A program made the translations under genes and the position numbers. A DNA stretch of 64,000 nt from Ostrinia nubilalis (taxonomy: Eukaryota; Arthropoda; Insecta; Lepidoptera; Crambidae), in contig NC_087107.1 of NCBI RefSeq assembly GCF_963855985.1, positions 248,001-312,000 on the forward strand. The letters are read 5' to 3'. Below the pieces are notes generated by a model, which saw only the letters and a program-made list of their open reading frames with translations, made no database searches and was not told the DNA's origin. This document shows positions 50,503 through 61,300 of the stretch, piece after piece. Each line of letters begins with the position of its first letter. The stretch's first letter is position 1.

Positions 50503-51906
50503 TAAGGTACTTGATACAAATAAGGCCTACGTTCTAATAAGGCCTATACATCAGAAAACACAGATAAATAAATCCAACCGGGATAATACTTCAAGGACAC
50601 GTACTCATATGCCCTACAACCCGGTAGAGTGCAAGAGCGTCCCGATCCACGATCCCAGCACCAATTGGCACGCGTTCTTCTAAGGTGGTAGGTGATTTCG
50701 TGCTCTGTTATAAAAATCTGGCGATTTCATCTTAAATTTTCAGTAAAATGACGCTGTTTTAGATTAAGCTTTTCTTACTAATCGTTTCTAAATATTTCTT
50801 ACTCGCTAATAATTACCTTAATTTGTAATACTGGCTATAGACGCATTATTTGTAAATTTTTAAAGACAACAAGAGCGAAATATCTAATAAGGCCTAGGCC
50901 TTATTTCAGCATGGTAGGCCATATTAGATGCTTATGTCAACATCTGATTACGGACAAATTCATTAAACTAAATGAGTCAAAGAGTAACTAAATATTTATT
51001 TAATAAGAATGTTACTAACAGCACAGAAAAAAAAAGAAAACAGAGTCGAAAAAAATTACAAAACCTGTAAAAAAAAGAAAAAAAAATACAAAACCAATAA
51101 AAAATAAGAACAAAAGAAGCCGTATGTATAATTCTTAAGGAAAGGAGAATAAAAGCTGGTATTATCATGCCTGTCTCGAAGACAATGTAGCAGATATGCG
51201 ACCATAAAGGACTGCTTTTGGTGGTATCACAAAGATTGTGTAGGAGTTCGTAAAGATGATTCAGAAGCCTTTTTATGCCCTGGTTCTAACAAAAATTGAG
51301 ATCTCATTTTGTTTACAAAAATTCAAGACTAAATGATGTTCCTAAACTGATTTATTTAAAAGGTTTTATGTGTAGGCCTTATTCGAACACGGTGTTTTAA
51401 TAAGCCCTATACAAAAAAAATGTATTGTTTGTTTTTGATATTATTTTTGATAATTTAAGTCAAAAATCATTACTTTGTTACTAGGAATATATAATTTTAT
51501 CTATAATTTATGTATTATTCTTAATAAGTGGAATTTAAGTTTATCTAGAGATATACAGTATCTTTCTGTTTACTTGGTATGTAAAATTTTGATAACGCAA
51601 ACAAATCGACGTGTTTAATGTTATAAGACCGCATTTTGTTAAATACAGCCTCAATTTTAAGGTCTACAGGCATTTGAATCATATAGGCCTTATTCCGTGT
51701 AGGTGATTTATTAAAGCCAAAATCAGTGGTTTCGTAATTTGCTTATTTTGAATAGATTTAGTTAAAAATTGTGTTATTTTTTGTAATATTGCTAAAATTA
51801 AAGGATGGAAGAAGTTAATTAACCTTGTTTTTGTTGACTGGCGTTAATATTTATTGAAATATAAGCGTTTAAAATTAGGTAGGCCTTATTTGTATCAAGT
51901 ACCTTA
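50503..51906 (+). mobile_element. TA-flanked 1.4-kb DNA transposon with PHD-like zinc finger remnant
   Basis: The core 50505-51904 has perfect 26-bp inverted ends starting AGGTACTTGATACAAATAAG, each side preceded or followed by TA. It splits a Lep1-like Helitron, and removing it with one TA restores the Helitron start. The motif AAGGCCTA recurs at about 50535, 50892, 51376 and 51684, suggesting subterminal protein-binding sites. At 51150-51290 the plus strand encodes, with one frameshift, a cysteine-rich segment with WYHKDCVGV and AFLCP, the pattern of a PHD finger, preceded by a lysine-rich stretch. In insects some pogo-type (CENP-B/DDE) transposases end with a PHD finger, so a pogo-like origin is my best guess. 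The DDE core is missing. Confidence 0.65.
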
Positions 51907-52117
51907 ATATTATAAATGCGAAAGTTTCTAAGGGTGTATGGATGTATGAATTTGTTTGTTACTCTTTCACGCAAAAACTACTGAACGAATTTTGATGAAA
52001 CTTTACAGTATTATTCGTTTATACATCAAAATAATATAATACATTATTATTATGCTATAATTTAAAATGATCTGTGAAATATTTAGTTTCTCGCGGGTGA
52101 AGCCGTGGGCAAAAGCT
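51907..52117 (+). mobile_element. Lep1-like Helitron immediately upstream of the P450 gene
   Basis: AATATTATAAATGCGAAAGT, then TTACTCTTTCACGCAAAAAC and TACTGAACGAATTTTGATGA, ending near CGGGTGAAGCCGTGGGCAAA and AGCTAC. The usual CTAGT end has changed to CTACA. It ends about 175 bases before the P450 start codon, so it is part of the proximal 5' flank. Confidence 0.75.
51968..51975 (+). promoter_or_regulatory. Candidate xenobiotic response element (CACGCAAA)
   Basis: CACGCAAA reads TTTGCGTG on the other strand, which fits the TNGCGTG core bound by AhR/ARNT-type (Spineless/Tango) factors and the XRE-AhR sites described for lepidopteran CYP6B promoters. It lies 326 bases upstream of the ATG and belongs to the Helitron. 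Its activity is unknown. Confidence 0.35.
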
Positions 52118-52293
52118 ACATTATTATAATCTCTTAGTTTGTTTAGACAAAACCTGTTCTGTGGCATTATCATGCAAAACAAGCTGTATCTACTTACCTC
52201 TGATATACAAATATTTATCATGAGTTAGCGCGGAGTGCGGACCAGTTGCGCCCGAGCGTCGTGCGCGATACCTTCTTTGTCATTTGTGTAAAA

Positions 52294-54408
52294 ATGTTCG
52301 CGCTCATTTTACTCGCCGTGGTACTAGTAGTAATTTACCTTTATAACACTAGAACATTCAGTTATTGGGCTAAAAAAGGAGTGAAATATGAAAAGCCAGT
52401 GGTTCTTTTCGGGAACAATTCCAAAAACTTCCTTATGCAGCGGAGCAGGAGCCAGATGGTCGAAGAATGGTACTGGAAGTATCCAGATGAGAGAGCCGTC
52501 GGATACTACAGGTCAACTACGCCCGAGCTTATAGTGAGAGATCCGGAGCTCGTAAAGGAGGTATTAATATCTGGATTCTCCCACTTCTATGCCCGTGGAT
52601 TTCATCCATATCCAAAAGTAATTGAGCCTGTGATGCGTAATTTGTTCATAGTCGAAGGAGATCTTTGGAAGATGTTGAGGCAAAGAATGACACCGGCGTT
52701 TACTAGCGGGAAGCTGAAAGCTATGTTTCCTATGATAGTGGAAAGAGCTGAAAAATTACAGATAAAGGCTTTAGCTGCATCTAAAAGTGGCGCACCCATC
52801 GATGCCAGGGACCTTATGGCCCGGTTCACCACCGACTTCATCGGGTGCTGCGGGTTCGGTCTTGATGGGAATTCCTTAAACGAGGAAGACTCTGATTTCC
52901 GCAGACTTGGCTTCGATGTATTCAACGTTACATTCAGAGACTTCGTCGTTGGAGTACTGAAAGAAGTGTTCCCCGCACTTTGTCAAAACTTAAAATTGTT
53001 TGCCAGAGTTGAGGACAGAATATTCAACCTCGTGAATCAAGTTCAGGAAAGTAGAGGCTACAAGCCATCGGGCAGGGGTGATTTCATAGATTTGCTTCTA
53101 GAATATAAAGAAAAAGGACCGATTACGATAGAATCGATTGAGAAATTTTTACCAGATGGTACCCCCGAAAAGGTTACCATGGAGCTTGATAATGTCTTGG
53201 TAGTGGCGCAAGTGTTTTTGTTTTTCGCGGCCGGGTTCGAGACATCTTCATCGACTACAAGCTACACTCTCCACCAGCTTGCTTATAACCCTGAAGTTCA
53301 GAAGAAAGTGCAAAAAGAAATTGATGAAGTTCTAGCTAAACATAACAATAAATTGACTTACGATGCTGTCAAAGACATGACGTACCTGGACTGGGCTTTT
53401 AGAGAAAGCATGCGAATGTTCCCAGCCTTAGGGTATCTGTTAAGAGATTGCGTTCGGCAATATACATTCAAAAATATGGATTTGACCGTAGACCCTGGTG
53501 TGAAGATGTTGGTGCCCGTGACAGCACTGCACATGGACCCCAAATATTGGGACAACCCCAAAGAATTCCGACCCGAAAGGCACCATCCAGATGAATTTAC
53601 TTCCAAACAGAAAGCAGTATTCTTCCCATTTGGAGAAGGACCTCGTAACTGCATCGGTAAGTTATTTTTATGAAATTGTAATAAAACCAAAACAAATTTG
53701 ATAATAACTCCTAACCCGCCTTCAATATTCTAATGATAATTTTCTTCAATGCCATTATCATTTTGTAGTACAGATTCGGTCGGCCGTTTGGTGTAGTGGT
53801 TCAGAACGGACTACTATGCCGAGAGGTCCCGGGTTCGATTCCCGGCCGGGCAGAAATTGAATTGATGAATTTTAATTTCTGTGACGGGTCTGGGTGTTAC
53901 TATGTATAATATGTATGTATTTTAAAAAAAAAGTATATAAGTAGTGTATCCGTCAAGCTAGCACCCATAACACAAGCATTAAGTTGCTTACTTTGGGGCT
54001 AGCTGGCGCTGTGTGAAATTGTCCAAAGATTTATTTATTTATTTATTTATTTATTCGTACGAATGTTGGAAACTAGTAGTCAAAGTTCGGGCTCAATAAC
54101 TATTATGTATTATTAAGAAGCCATGTCTCTAGCCACTACTGGCTGATGATGGTGAAGCAGAAAGCCACAAAACGTTAGTAAACTCAGCTGTTCACCGCCA
54201 TACTGTGACCGCAGGTACTCGCCTGGGCCAGATGCAGTCGCTCGCGGGACTGGCGGCCATCTTGTCCCGGTTCAGCGTGGAGCCGGCCCCGGGAAGCGTG
54301 CGGTTCCCGCAGGCCGACCCTACGTCAGACATCGTGCAGAGCCCCAAGGGCGGGAAGTTGCCCTTGATATTTAAAGACAGGAAAGCGTCGGCTGTGAATG
54401 GATTCTAA
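52294..54408 (+). CDS. Cytochrome P450, CYP6AE-like, two exons
   Basis: Microsomal P450 monooxygenase, predicted to be anchored in the endoplasmic reticulum and to oxidise plant toxins, insecticides or similar lipophilic compounds with NADPH-P450 reductase. Exons 52294-53656 and 54215-54408 are joined by a phase-1 GT-AG intron after the codon for Ile454 and the first base of Gly455. The protein has 518 residues, normal for CYP6. Visible features: hydrophobic anchor (about 1-18), helix C WxxxR (W125, R129), helix I AGFET (313-317), helix K ExxR (E371, R374), PERH at 427-430 where the family usually has PERF, and heme loop FGEGPRNCIG with axial Cys453. The C-terminal LGQMQSLAGLAAILSRFSVE strongly suggests CYP6AE. 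The start is the ATG at 52294; an in-frame run back to 52246 has no ATG. No frameshift or stop, so it looks functional. The exact substrate cannot be read from sequence. Confidence 0.95.
53777..54055 (+). repeat. tRNA-derived SINE in the P450 intron
   Basis: GGTCGGCCGTTTGGTGTAGTGG has a pol III A box (TGGTGTAGTGG, 53789-53799). GGTTCGATTCC (53832-53842) is a perfect B box. A tRNA-unrelated body follows (GTGACGGGTCTGGGTG, TTAAGTTGCTTACTTTGGGG) and ends in TTTA repeats (54031-54054). It lies in the same orientation as the gene. I recognise the body as a common lepidopteran SINE. Confidence 0.85.
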
Positions 54409-54429
54409 GATGTGAAAATATAGCGCACT

Positions 54430-54585
54430 TTAAGGCTGGTTTTAGAGTCACGCTGACCCACGCTGACCGTCAGCGCTGACAGCCGAAATGTATGAAGCGT
54501 CGGCGCGGAGCGATCAGCGTCACTCAGGAACGTTCCCTTCAATTACATACAATATTGATCTGCGCGATTCTAAAACCCGCCTAAA
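54430..54585. mobile_element. MITE in the P450 3' UTR
   Basis: TTAAGGCTGGTTTTAGAGTC at the left pairs with GATTCTAAAACCCGCCTAA at the right, giving terminal inverted repeats of about 20 bp. It starts 22 bases after the stop codon and ends before the poly(A) signals, so it should be part of the mRNA. Confidence 0.75.
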
Positions 54586-54674
54586 ACGTTGTTAATTTTT
54601 AATGTTTTTTTATATTAGGACTTGCCATTTTCGGCGGTAATACGGGAATTGTCGTAATTAATTGTGGTTTTCTG

Positions 54675-54688
54675 AATAAAGAAATAAA
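54675..54688 (+). terminator. Poly(A) signals of the P450 gene
   Basis: AATAAA occurs at 54675-54680 and again at 54683-54688, about 270 bases after the stop codon. These are the first consensus signals downstream. Confidence 0.7.
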
Positions 54689-54794
54689 ATAATACTTATA
54701 ATAGCTTCAAAAAAATGTGCAAAGTAAATACACTATTGTGCAAGAAAATTTTTTTTTATTACTTTGATTATAATTTGGATCTATCATTAGCGAA

Positions 54795-54895
54795 TTTATG
54801 TAGTGAAAGCTTGTGTGGACATTTGTTACTTTTTGACGCAAACACTACTAGACGGATTTAAATAAAACTTTAAAGTACTTTTATTTATTTATTAT
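54795..54895 (+). mobile_element. Lep1-like Helitron fragment
   Basis: GTGAAAGCTTGTGTGGACAT, then TTACTTTTTGACGCAAACAC and TACTAGACGGATTTAAATAA match the 5' third of the Helitrons at 49795 and 51907, diverged. Confidence 0.5.
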
Positions 54896-55121
54896 CAGAA
54901 AATATTGCAATCACAGGTCGTAATCAGGAACGGTAATGGACTACAACGCTAATTCCGGATATGAGTTATCATCTAAGTAGTAGGTATGATAGCATATTAT
55001 GACAATCATCATGATTGTATGAGTATTACATAATATCAAGTACCTACTCATAAAATGTGATAACGGACAAAAACATATTATGTGTGATAAATGAAACTAA
55101 ATTAAATAACAGAAGTAAGTC

Positions 55122-55245
55122 TTAGGCTGAGTTCCACCACCTAACTTTAACGGTAACTATGACGATAACCGGTGCTTTTTGTATGGATTTTGACAGATTA
55201 TTGACGTTTGTCAAAGTTAAAGTAAGATGGTGCAACCCAGCCTTA
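55122..55245. mobile_element. MITE (TAGGCTGAGTTGCACC family), copy 3
   Basis: Same ends and core as 34146-34268 (GACGATAACCGGTGCTTTTT and the GGTGCAACCCAGCCTTA end). It is the copy closest to copy 1. Confidence 0.85.
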
Positions 55246-55263
55246 TTTGCTATACTATTAAGT

Positions 55264-55429
55264 ACTAGCTTTCCGCTCGCGTGAAATTTTGTCTGTAACA
55301 GAAAAACTATCCTATGTCCTTTCCTGGGACTCAAACTATCTTTATGCCAAATTTCATTAAAATCAGTGGTTTAGGCGTGAAAGCGACACAGACAGAGTTA
55401 CTTTCGCATTTTTAATATTAGTATAGATT
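55264..55429 (-). mobile_element. Lep1-like Helitron, near full length
   Basis: On the minus strand it runs from ATCTATACTAATATTAAAAA through TGCGAAAGTAACTCTGTCTG and AGGACATAGGATAGTTTTTC to GCGGAAAGCTAGT. Both expected ends are present. Confidence 0.8.
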
Positions 55430-56103
55430 CTGTGGTCTTATAGTGGTCGTTCATATTATACTAATATGTGCATATCTACTTATATTTAAGGAAATAAATT
55501 ATTCTCAAGGTTGAAATCATTTGGCACGTAATGTGACCGTGTCGTTTTACCTACTTTACAAGTCAAATTGGTCATTTGGTAAAGCTTTATGTCTTAGCTT
55601 TGCGAATGTGCTTCCGGGTTTATTGCCAGGTCAGGTGCATTTAAACTTTTTTGTAAATTAATTGTTTACCAACTCCTACCTTAGTCCCGGTTGTTGGACT
55701 AGTCGTGATAGTAAAATTTTGTAGGAGGAAGTTCTTTTTTTTTTTTTAGATCTTGATGCAGAGCGCAATAACCTAAGAATTGTAATAAAAACTATTAGGT
55801 ACCAATGGTATGGTATAGAAAGGAATAGATCAGATTTTTCTCGGATTTGCCTTGCAACAATAAAATCTAGTTCTGGTTTCAAGTCGAGATACATCACCTA
55901 AAAGTTAACTTATCTGATCCTGTATCACTTAACTGTAGTTCCTAGAGTGTAGTTCCTGCCTTTTCAACTATTTTTAAAGCTGGGTGTTATCGTCATCACT
56001 TTTTCACGATATTTTCACTCGGATAAAAATTTTATGATATTTTTCATCAGAATTCTGCTTGTATTTATATGACTTCTTTTTTTAAATCAACATTTACGCA
56101 TGA
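55430..56103. other. Intergenic DNA
   Basis: Nothing recognised. Confidence 0.4.
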
Positions 56104-56349
56104 TCTACACGAATATTATAAAACTGAATAGTTTGTTTATTGTTTGTTTGCTTGAAGGTGCTTATTTCAGGTACTACTGGTCTGATTTAAAAAATTATGT
56201 TAGTGTTGGATAGCCTATTTATCCAGGAAGGCTTTAACTAATAAACCATCATCCTACAGCCAATAGGGGCGGAGCAGTAAAGATAAATGTTGCAAAAACG
56301 GGAAATATTGTTCTATTTTCATGCGTACGAAGTCGCGGGTGCAGCTAGT
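56104..56349 (+). mobile_element. Lep1-like Helitron
   Basis: Starts near CTACACGAATATTATAAAAC, has TACTGGTCTGATTTAAAAAA and TATTTATCCAGGAAGGC, and ends GAAGTCGCGGGTGCAGCTAGT, the typical 3' end. Confidence 0.75.
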
Positions 56350-56562
56350 ACCTTTATGATCGTAAGTATCGGCACACGCAGCCTTCGACGTACGTTCGCG
56401 GCGGTTCCGGCAGGTGTCTACTATCGGGCCTATCGGGCGCGTCCGACGGCCGCTATGAAAGCTCGCGTGCGTCTAACCATTCTTTGTCTTCTATAAATAA
56501 GATTAGAAGACCATTGTTTGGCTGACAGTGCGAAAGATATCAGACTTATTTTGAAGCAGTTT

Positions 56563-56719
56563 AAGGCCCAGAACAGACGGTGAAACGAAACTGCAATTTT
56601 CTGATGATTCTTATGATTGAAACTGAAACTGAAAGTTTCAAACTGGTCGCGTCATGTGTGGTCTCTCAATGGAGTTGCAATTTCGTTGCAGTTGCGTTTC
56701 ACCGTCTGTTCTGGGCCTA
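56563..56719. mobile_element. MITE (AGGCCCAGAACAGACGG ends)
   Basis: AAGGCCCAGAACAGACGGTG at the left mirrors CACCGTCTGTTCTGGGCCT at the right. The arms continue into AAACTGCAA and TTGCAGTT-like sequence, about 35 bp in all. Non-coding. Confidence 0.85.
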
Positions 56720-56772
56720 AAGGTACTTAGTTATTTAATTTTTAGCGTTAAGAGTCGCATCTCAAACTTATT

Positions 56773-56892
56773 TGAAAATTATAAATAACTTGAAAAAATC
56801 GAACTGCCTAAGGCGGGAATTGAACCCACGATTGAACTAAAGGTACTTGTCGCTGCCCTTTTTACCCGACTACGACAGAAGGAGGATTGACT
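56773..56892 (-). repeat. tRNA-derived SINE
   Basis: The minus strand contains CGTGGGTTCAATTCCCGCCT (B box GGTTCAATTCC) followed by TAGGCAGTTCGATTTTTTCA. Related fragments lie at 22924-22978 and about 39800-39895. The A-box side is diverged. Confidence 0.55.
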
Positions 56893-57318
56893 ATTGAGGA
56901 TAAACTTTTGCGACTGAGGTGGTAGTCTCACAGACACCGGAGAACATATTTGATGTTGCCATTTTGTCATATGGCGTTAAATTCTGTCCCGCTCTGTACC
57001 TTCCTAGAATGGAACAAGAAAGCGGACAGTAAGTGTTGTTATAAAGCATTGAACATAATAAAACAACAAAATAAAATAGTGATAGATTTTCAATATTATA
57101 AACAATTGAAAAAAATTACGACTGACAAACACCTCCTCAGTAGAATGTTAACAATAAATTTCACCTCAGTCGCAGAAGGTTAATAAATATTATTACTTAT
57201 TGTTGTTCTCGTAGTAAGTAAACTTAGAAAAACAATACCTTCGGAATGATGTAAATTATAATTGGCTATTTCCCGGTTGTTGTATAATTAACCTAAGAGT
57301 ATAATTAAATATATTTTA
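56893..57318. other. Intergenic DNA
   Basis: A 77-codon open frame at 56950-57183 is not recognised. Nothing else is seen. Confidence 0.4.
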
Positions 57319-57512
57319 TATAGCTGACCCCGCGAACTCTGTTCCGCCTTAAAGGCAATAAATAAGCCATCGCAATTTTTCCTTATTGCTCACCGTTTAG
57401 ACCTGGACTACGACAAACATTTTAAAACCAAAATCAGCTCAATCGGCCCAGCCGTTCTCGATTTTTAATCAGAGTAACGAACAACAATTCATTTTTATTT
57501 ACCTATATAGAT
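57319..57512 (-). mobile_element. Lep1-like Helitron
   Basis: Reverse copy of the subfamily at 43971-44169: it carries AGCTGACCCCGCGAACTCTG, TTCCGCCTTAAAGGCAATAA and CCCAGCCGTTCTCGATTTTT, and ends near CTATATAGAT. Confidence 0.75.
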
Positions 57513-58031
57513 TATATTACTTTGCTTTTAATAGCATTTATTAGATATTGTGTAATAACATAAATAGATCTTGTTTTACATAATATACGTTCTACCTCAA
57601 GGTTAGAAAAACTAGCTACATACCTAAGTATTTACATAAATAGGTAGGTAATAATGGTTAATAAACAATTTTAATTTAATCTGAATTTAATAGATATTTA
57701 CCTACTTATGTTTCAATTAAGCTCACGTTTATTATAATTTAATAATACGTCTATACACGTGTACGTAGTAATGATAAAAACAGTATGTAATAAGTAGATG
57801 TTCTACAAAAAAAAATCCATCGCACGTTCAACAAATATACTTTATAATATTATTGCAAAATAACACGAGCTAATTCCATCAGCCCCCATCCATCATTATG
57901 GAACCAGACACAGGTTAGCGTACCATCCTCCAGCATCGACATTCCACCTGCTCGCACTGAGCGTTTCGATAATTTAGTTTGTCACAGATCGTCATAAATT
58001 GTAGCCTATATTTTATTCTGGGTTATAAACA

Positions 58032-58238
58032 ACTAGCAATCCGCCTGCGGCTTCGCCCGCGTGGACTCTAAAAAACCCAAATATTTTACGGAACTCTTTT
58101 TTTTAAATATGCATATGTTACTCGTGGATAATGTAAATTTCGAATGGTGAAAGAATTTGTAAAAACGGTCCAGTAGTTTTTGAGCCTATTCATTTAACCA
58201 AACAAACAAAGTTTTTCTCTTTATAATATTAGTGTAGA
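58032..58238 (-). mobile_element. Lep1-like Helitron
   Basis: On the plus strand it begins ACTAGCAATCCGCCTGCGGC and TTCGCCCGCG, continues with CAGTAGTTTTTGAGCC and ends TATAATATTAGTGTAGAT. This is the reverse complement of the usual layout. Confidence 0.75.
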
Positions 58239-58352
58239 TAATACTGTAAAGTTTCATAAAAATCCATTCAGTACTTTTTGCGTGAAAGAGTAACAAACGT
58301 CCAGACATCATGACATGACTTTGGCATTTTTTTTTTATAATATTAGTAAGAT
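58239..58352 (-). mobile_element. Lep1-like Helitron, 5' part, directly abutting the previous copy
   Basis: AAGTTTCATAAAAATCCATT, then CAGTACTTTTTGCGTGAAAG and AGTAACAAACGTCCAGAC, ending TATAATATTAGTAAGATA. The 3' end is missing. It lies immediately next to 58032-58238 in the same orientation. Confidence 0.65.
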
Positions 58353-61300
58353 ATTTATTTATTAGCAGACGTTATTGCACCGTAGGTGCGATATTTTGGC
58401 CTTAGCTTAATAATCAGAGCAAGCGAAAGATCGTAGGTTCATGACCTTTGTGATTCAAACATTTTTGTTTTCAATTGATTGTCTTGAGTGATAAAATATT
58501 TACTTATTGCTATGTTTTTATAGATGACTTTTATGTGATATTCATGCACACTATACTTCTATTCACACGTCTCTAACTTATCGTTTCATCGCAATGCGCT
58601 TGATCGCTAGCGCGATGGCGGCGGCCATTGCTTCCGCGCGTGCGCATTGTTGGTATTAGAACAGATATGACGCAATAAAAAATTATATTCACACGAGTAA
58701 ATGAGAAAACTGATAAAAAATATAAGAATACTAAGCCGAGATGTCTCGTTGATACATTAATACATCCATTGCATTAAACGTTAGCAGTTTTCACTCCAAA
58801 ATTTTCAATATTCTGAAACTTGGTGAAAATTTCTAAGTGTCTAACTAAACCCATTGTAATAAAGGTAAATTATATAAACAGAATGTCTAGATTTACAATT
58901 CCAATCTCAAGTACACAAACCATTAATTCCACCAAAGCATTAATAGCATTCAAATCGCATGTTTTACAACCATAAGCTTTCCGCAACTCGCAGCAATCGA
59001 GTAATCGAGTCTCGGACAGCACTCACTTCCGCGTATCGATTGTCCATTCAGCTGTCAACTTACCCAATTGCTATTCAATCGGTGACGTGCTCGATCGTAG
59101 ACCAACAGTTGTCAATTGGATTAGGTCTGCCGCAAGCTATTGATATTGTTTGTTGATTTTGATAATAATGTCACATTTTAAATGAATAATGTTAATTGTA
59201 TACAAGTATTGAATAAAATTACTAAAAATCACACTAGATAAAATTAATACAAAAATGAACGTAAAAAAACGCGATTAAAAATTTTGCATCCATCAAATAA
59301 CTATCACTTTAAAACCAAATCCTCAATTCATAATTATGTTTACGTTAGAAATATTCGTGTCTATTTACGTATTTCTTTATCTTTATTGCGCCAAAGACTG
59401 TGGTTTTAAAACTGATTTTATTATGTCTAAAGTGATCGCAATGCGTTTATTATCACGAATCATAGATAGTGCTCCAAGGCCATCGAAATTAATTTTCATT
59501 AACACTGTAGCTTGTAGGTACTATGTTCCTTTTACTAAAAAGATCGTGCACGTGTGTGTATCACACACATCACATTGCTTAACGCTAAAATTTCAAATCT
59601 TCAGCCAATGCAAATCCAAAGACGGTCATAGAGTAAAAAGGGAAAGGGTCTAGAATTTCGAAATTTGGAAGAATTCGTGGAGGAGTGCTAGATATTGGAG
59701 ATCTTTGTGGTACAGCTCGATAGCAGAAAGGATACACAATTGTGTTAAAAATATGAACTGCAATAGAAACATTCGCAGTGGGCCTAACTAATCGCTAATG
59801 CTCGTTAAGCAATCCAGTGGCGGTTGGTGTGAGCCCACAATTTGCGTGATGGAACCACTTTATCGACGCACCCATACAAATATACAGGGCTGTCGAAAGT
59901 ATTAACTACCTTATTCAATAACTATTTCCCGTAAAAGATACTTACTGCTGCTTAAAAAGGTTACGTTATAATTTATTGTAAAATAATTTACGAGTATCTC
60001 TAAGCTGTCTCGGCTTATACTGAAGTTTTTGTGTATTTCTAACTTGTTTATTCTCTAAAATTAAATAGCAAATGAAATTAAGTAACTAAACTTATCATCA
60101 TTTAAAATCAATCAATAAGCATTCTGTCTTTAAAATGATATCAGTATTTATATCCATAATAATTCAAAAGATATTTATAACGAAACCTGTTCCAACGGAT
60201 CAAAGCCTCCGAGTTTCGCAACAACAATATTGACATGAAAAGCTGAACTTTATGGGGACCTCATTTCCGTACAGCCTGCTGTTTGGAGTCATTTGCTGCT
60301 TCCAAGTTACAAAAGTATTGCTTATCATTGATTGATTTGTGAGATTTGTTTTGAAAATTCTGCCCGTTTCCTTTGATTTATTTGTCACTTTTTTTTTAAT
60401 AATCAGGATTTTTTTACTGAAAGTGGCTAATGTTTCTTTTTATTTACTCCAGGGACGTAGAATGGCTAAATAAGGTTAAAGAATAAGGCCGTCCTATGGT
60501 GTACAAGTAGATAAGTTGCTATTCATCTTGTCAATGGTTCACCAGCTGTAAATGGAAACGGTTATAATAATCGTTTCCCACAGTTACACTATAATAAAAA
60601 TAGATGCAGTAGGATATGACCTCATAAAACCATATGCAGTAGGATACACACTACACATTGTACAAATGCGCATGTGTTCAAAAATTAAATTAAATTAAAG
60701 TTGCAATTAATTGTTGATTTAGCTAAGAAGAGACAATTTGGATAGTAATGTACATTTAAGACGAATAGCTCTAGTGTCCACATTGCGAAGGAAAATAGTT
60801 TCTCACTCAAAAAAATAATATCTCAAAGCGGGTCTATACCTACCTAAGTCACTCTAGTTTCCGTAGTCATGTCGCTTTGCGAGAAAGTGTTAGAATATTT
60901 GCAACGTTGGAATTAATACGTTGTATTGTACACATCTAAGGATAAGTAGTCCAGCAAAGTATTATCATACAATGCATTTTGCGCCTTTTACACACAGCGG
61001 TCCTAGAAGAAGCATTATCCAGTGCATTTCGTGCCTTCTCCATTATACTGCTACTGCTGCCGCGTGAAATCCGCATAGAATGTGCTCGGATCACTTTCGT
61101 TCGTCAGCGTCACCGACAATCGCAGCCCTCCGATTCAATCGGTTTCACCGCAAACATTTCGACGCCGTCCAGTTTGGTCACGCAGTGATTTGTGGTGACA
61201 GAATATACAATAAACATTTAGTACAAGAAAAAATTTAATTTTTCAGCCTTACATTAAAATACTAATAAATATCTCAAATGGGGTAGAAGCCACAATTGAC

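Noticed and set aside
52246..52293. Upstream extension of the P450 frame
   Set aside because: It starts with TTG and contains no ATG; the ATG at 52294 gives the normal CYP6 N-terminal anchor.
53777..53850. tRNA gene in the P450 intron
   Set aside because: The A and B boxes are good, but the body and TTTA tail that follow show a SINE.
59336..59653. 105-codon open frame
   Set aside because: No recognisable domain and composition like the surrounding non-coding DNA.
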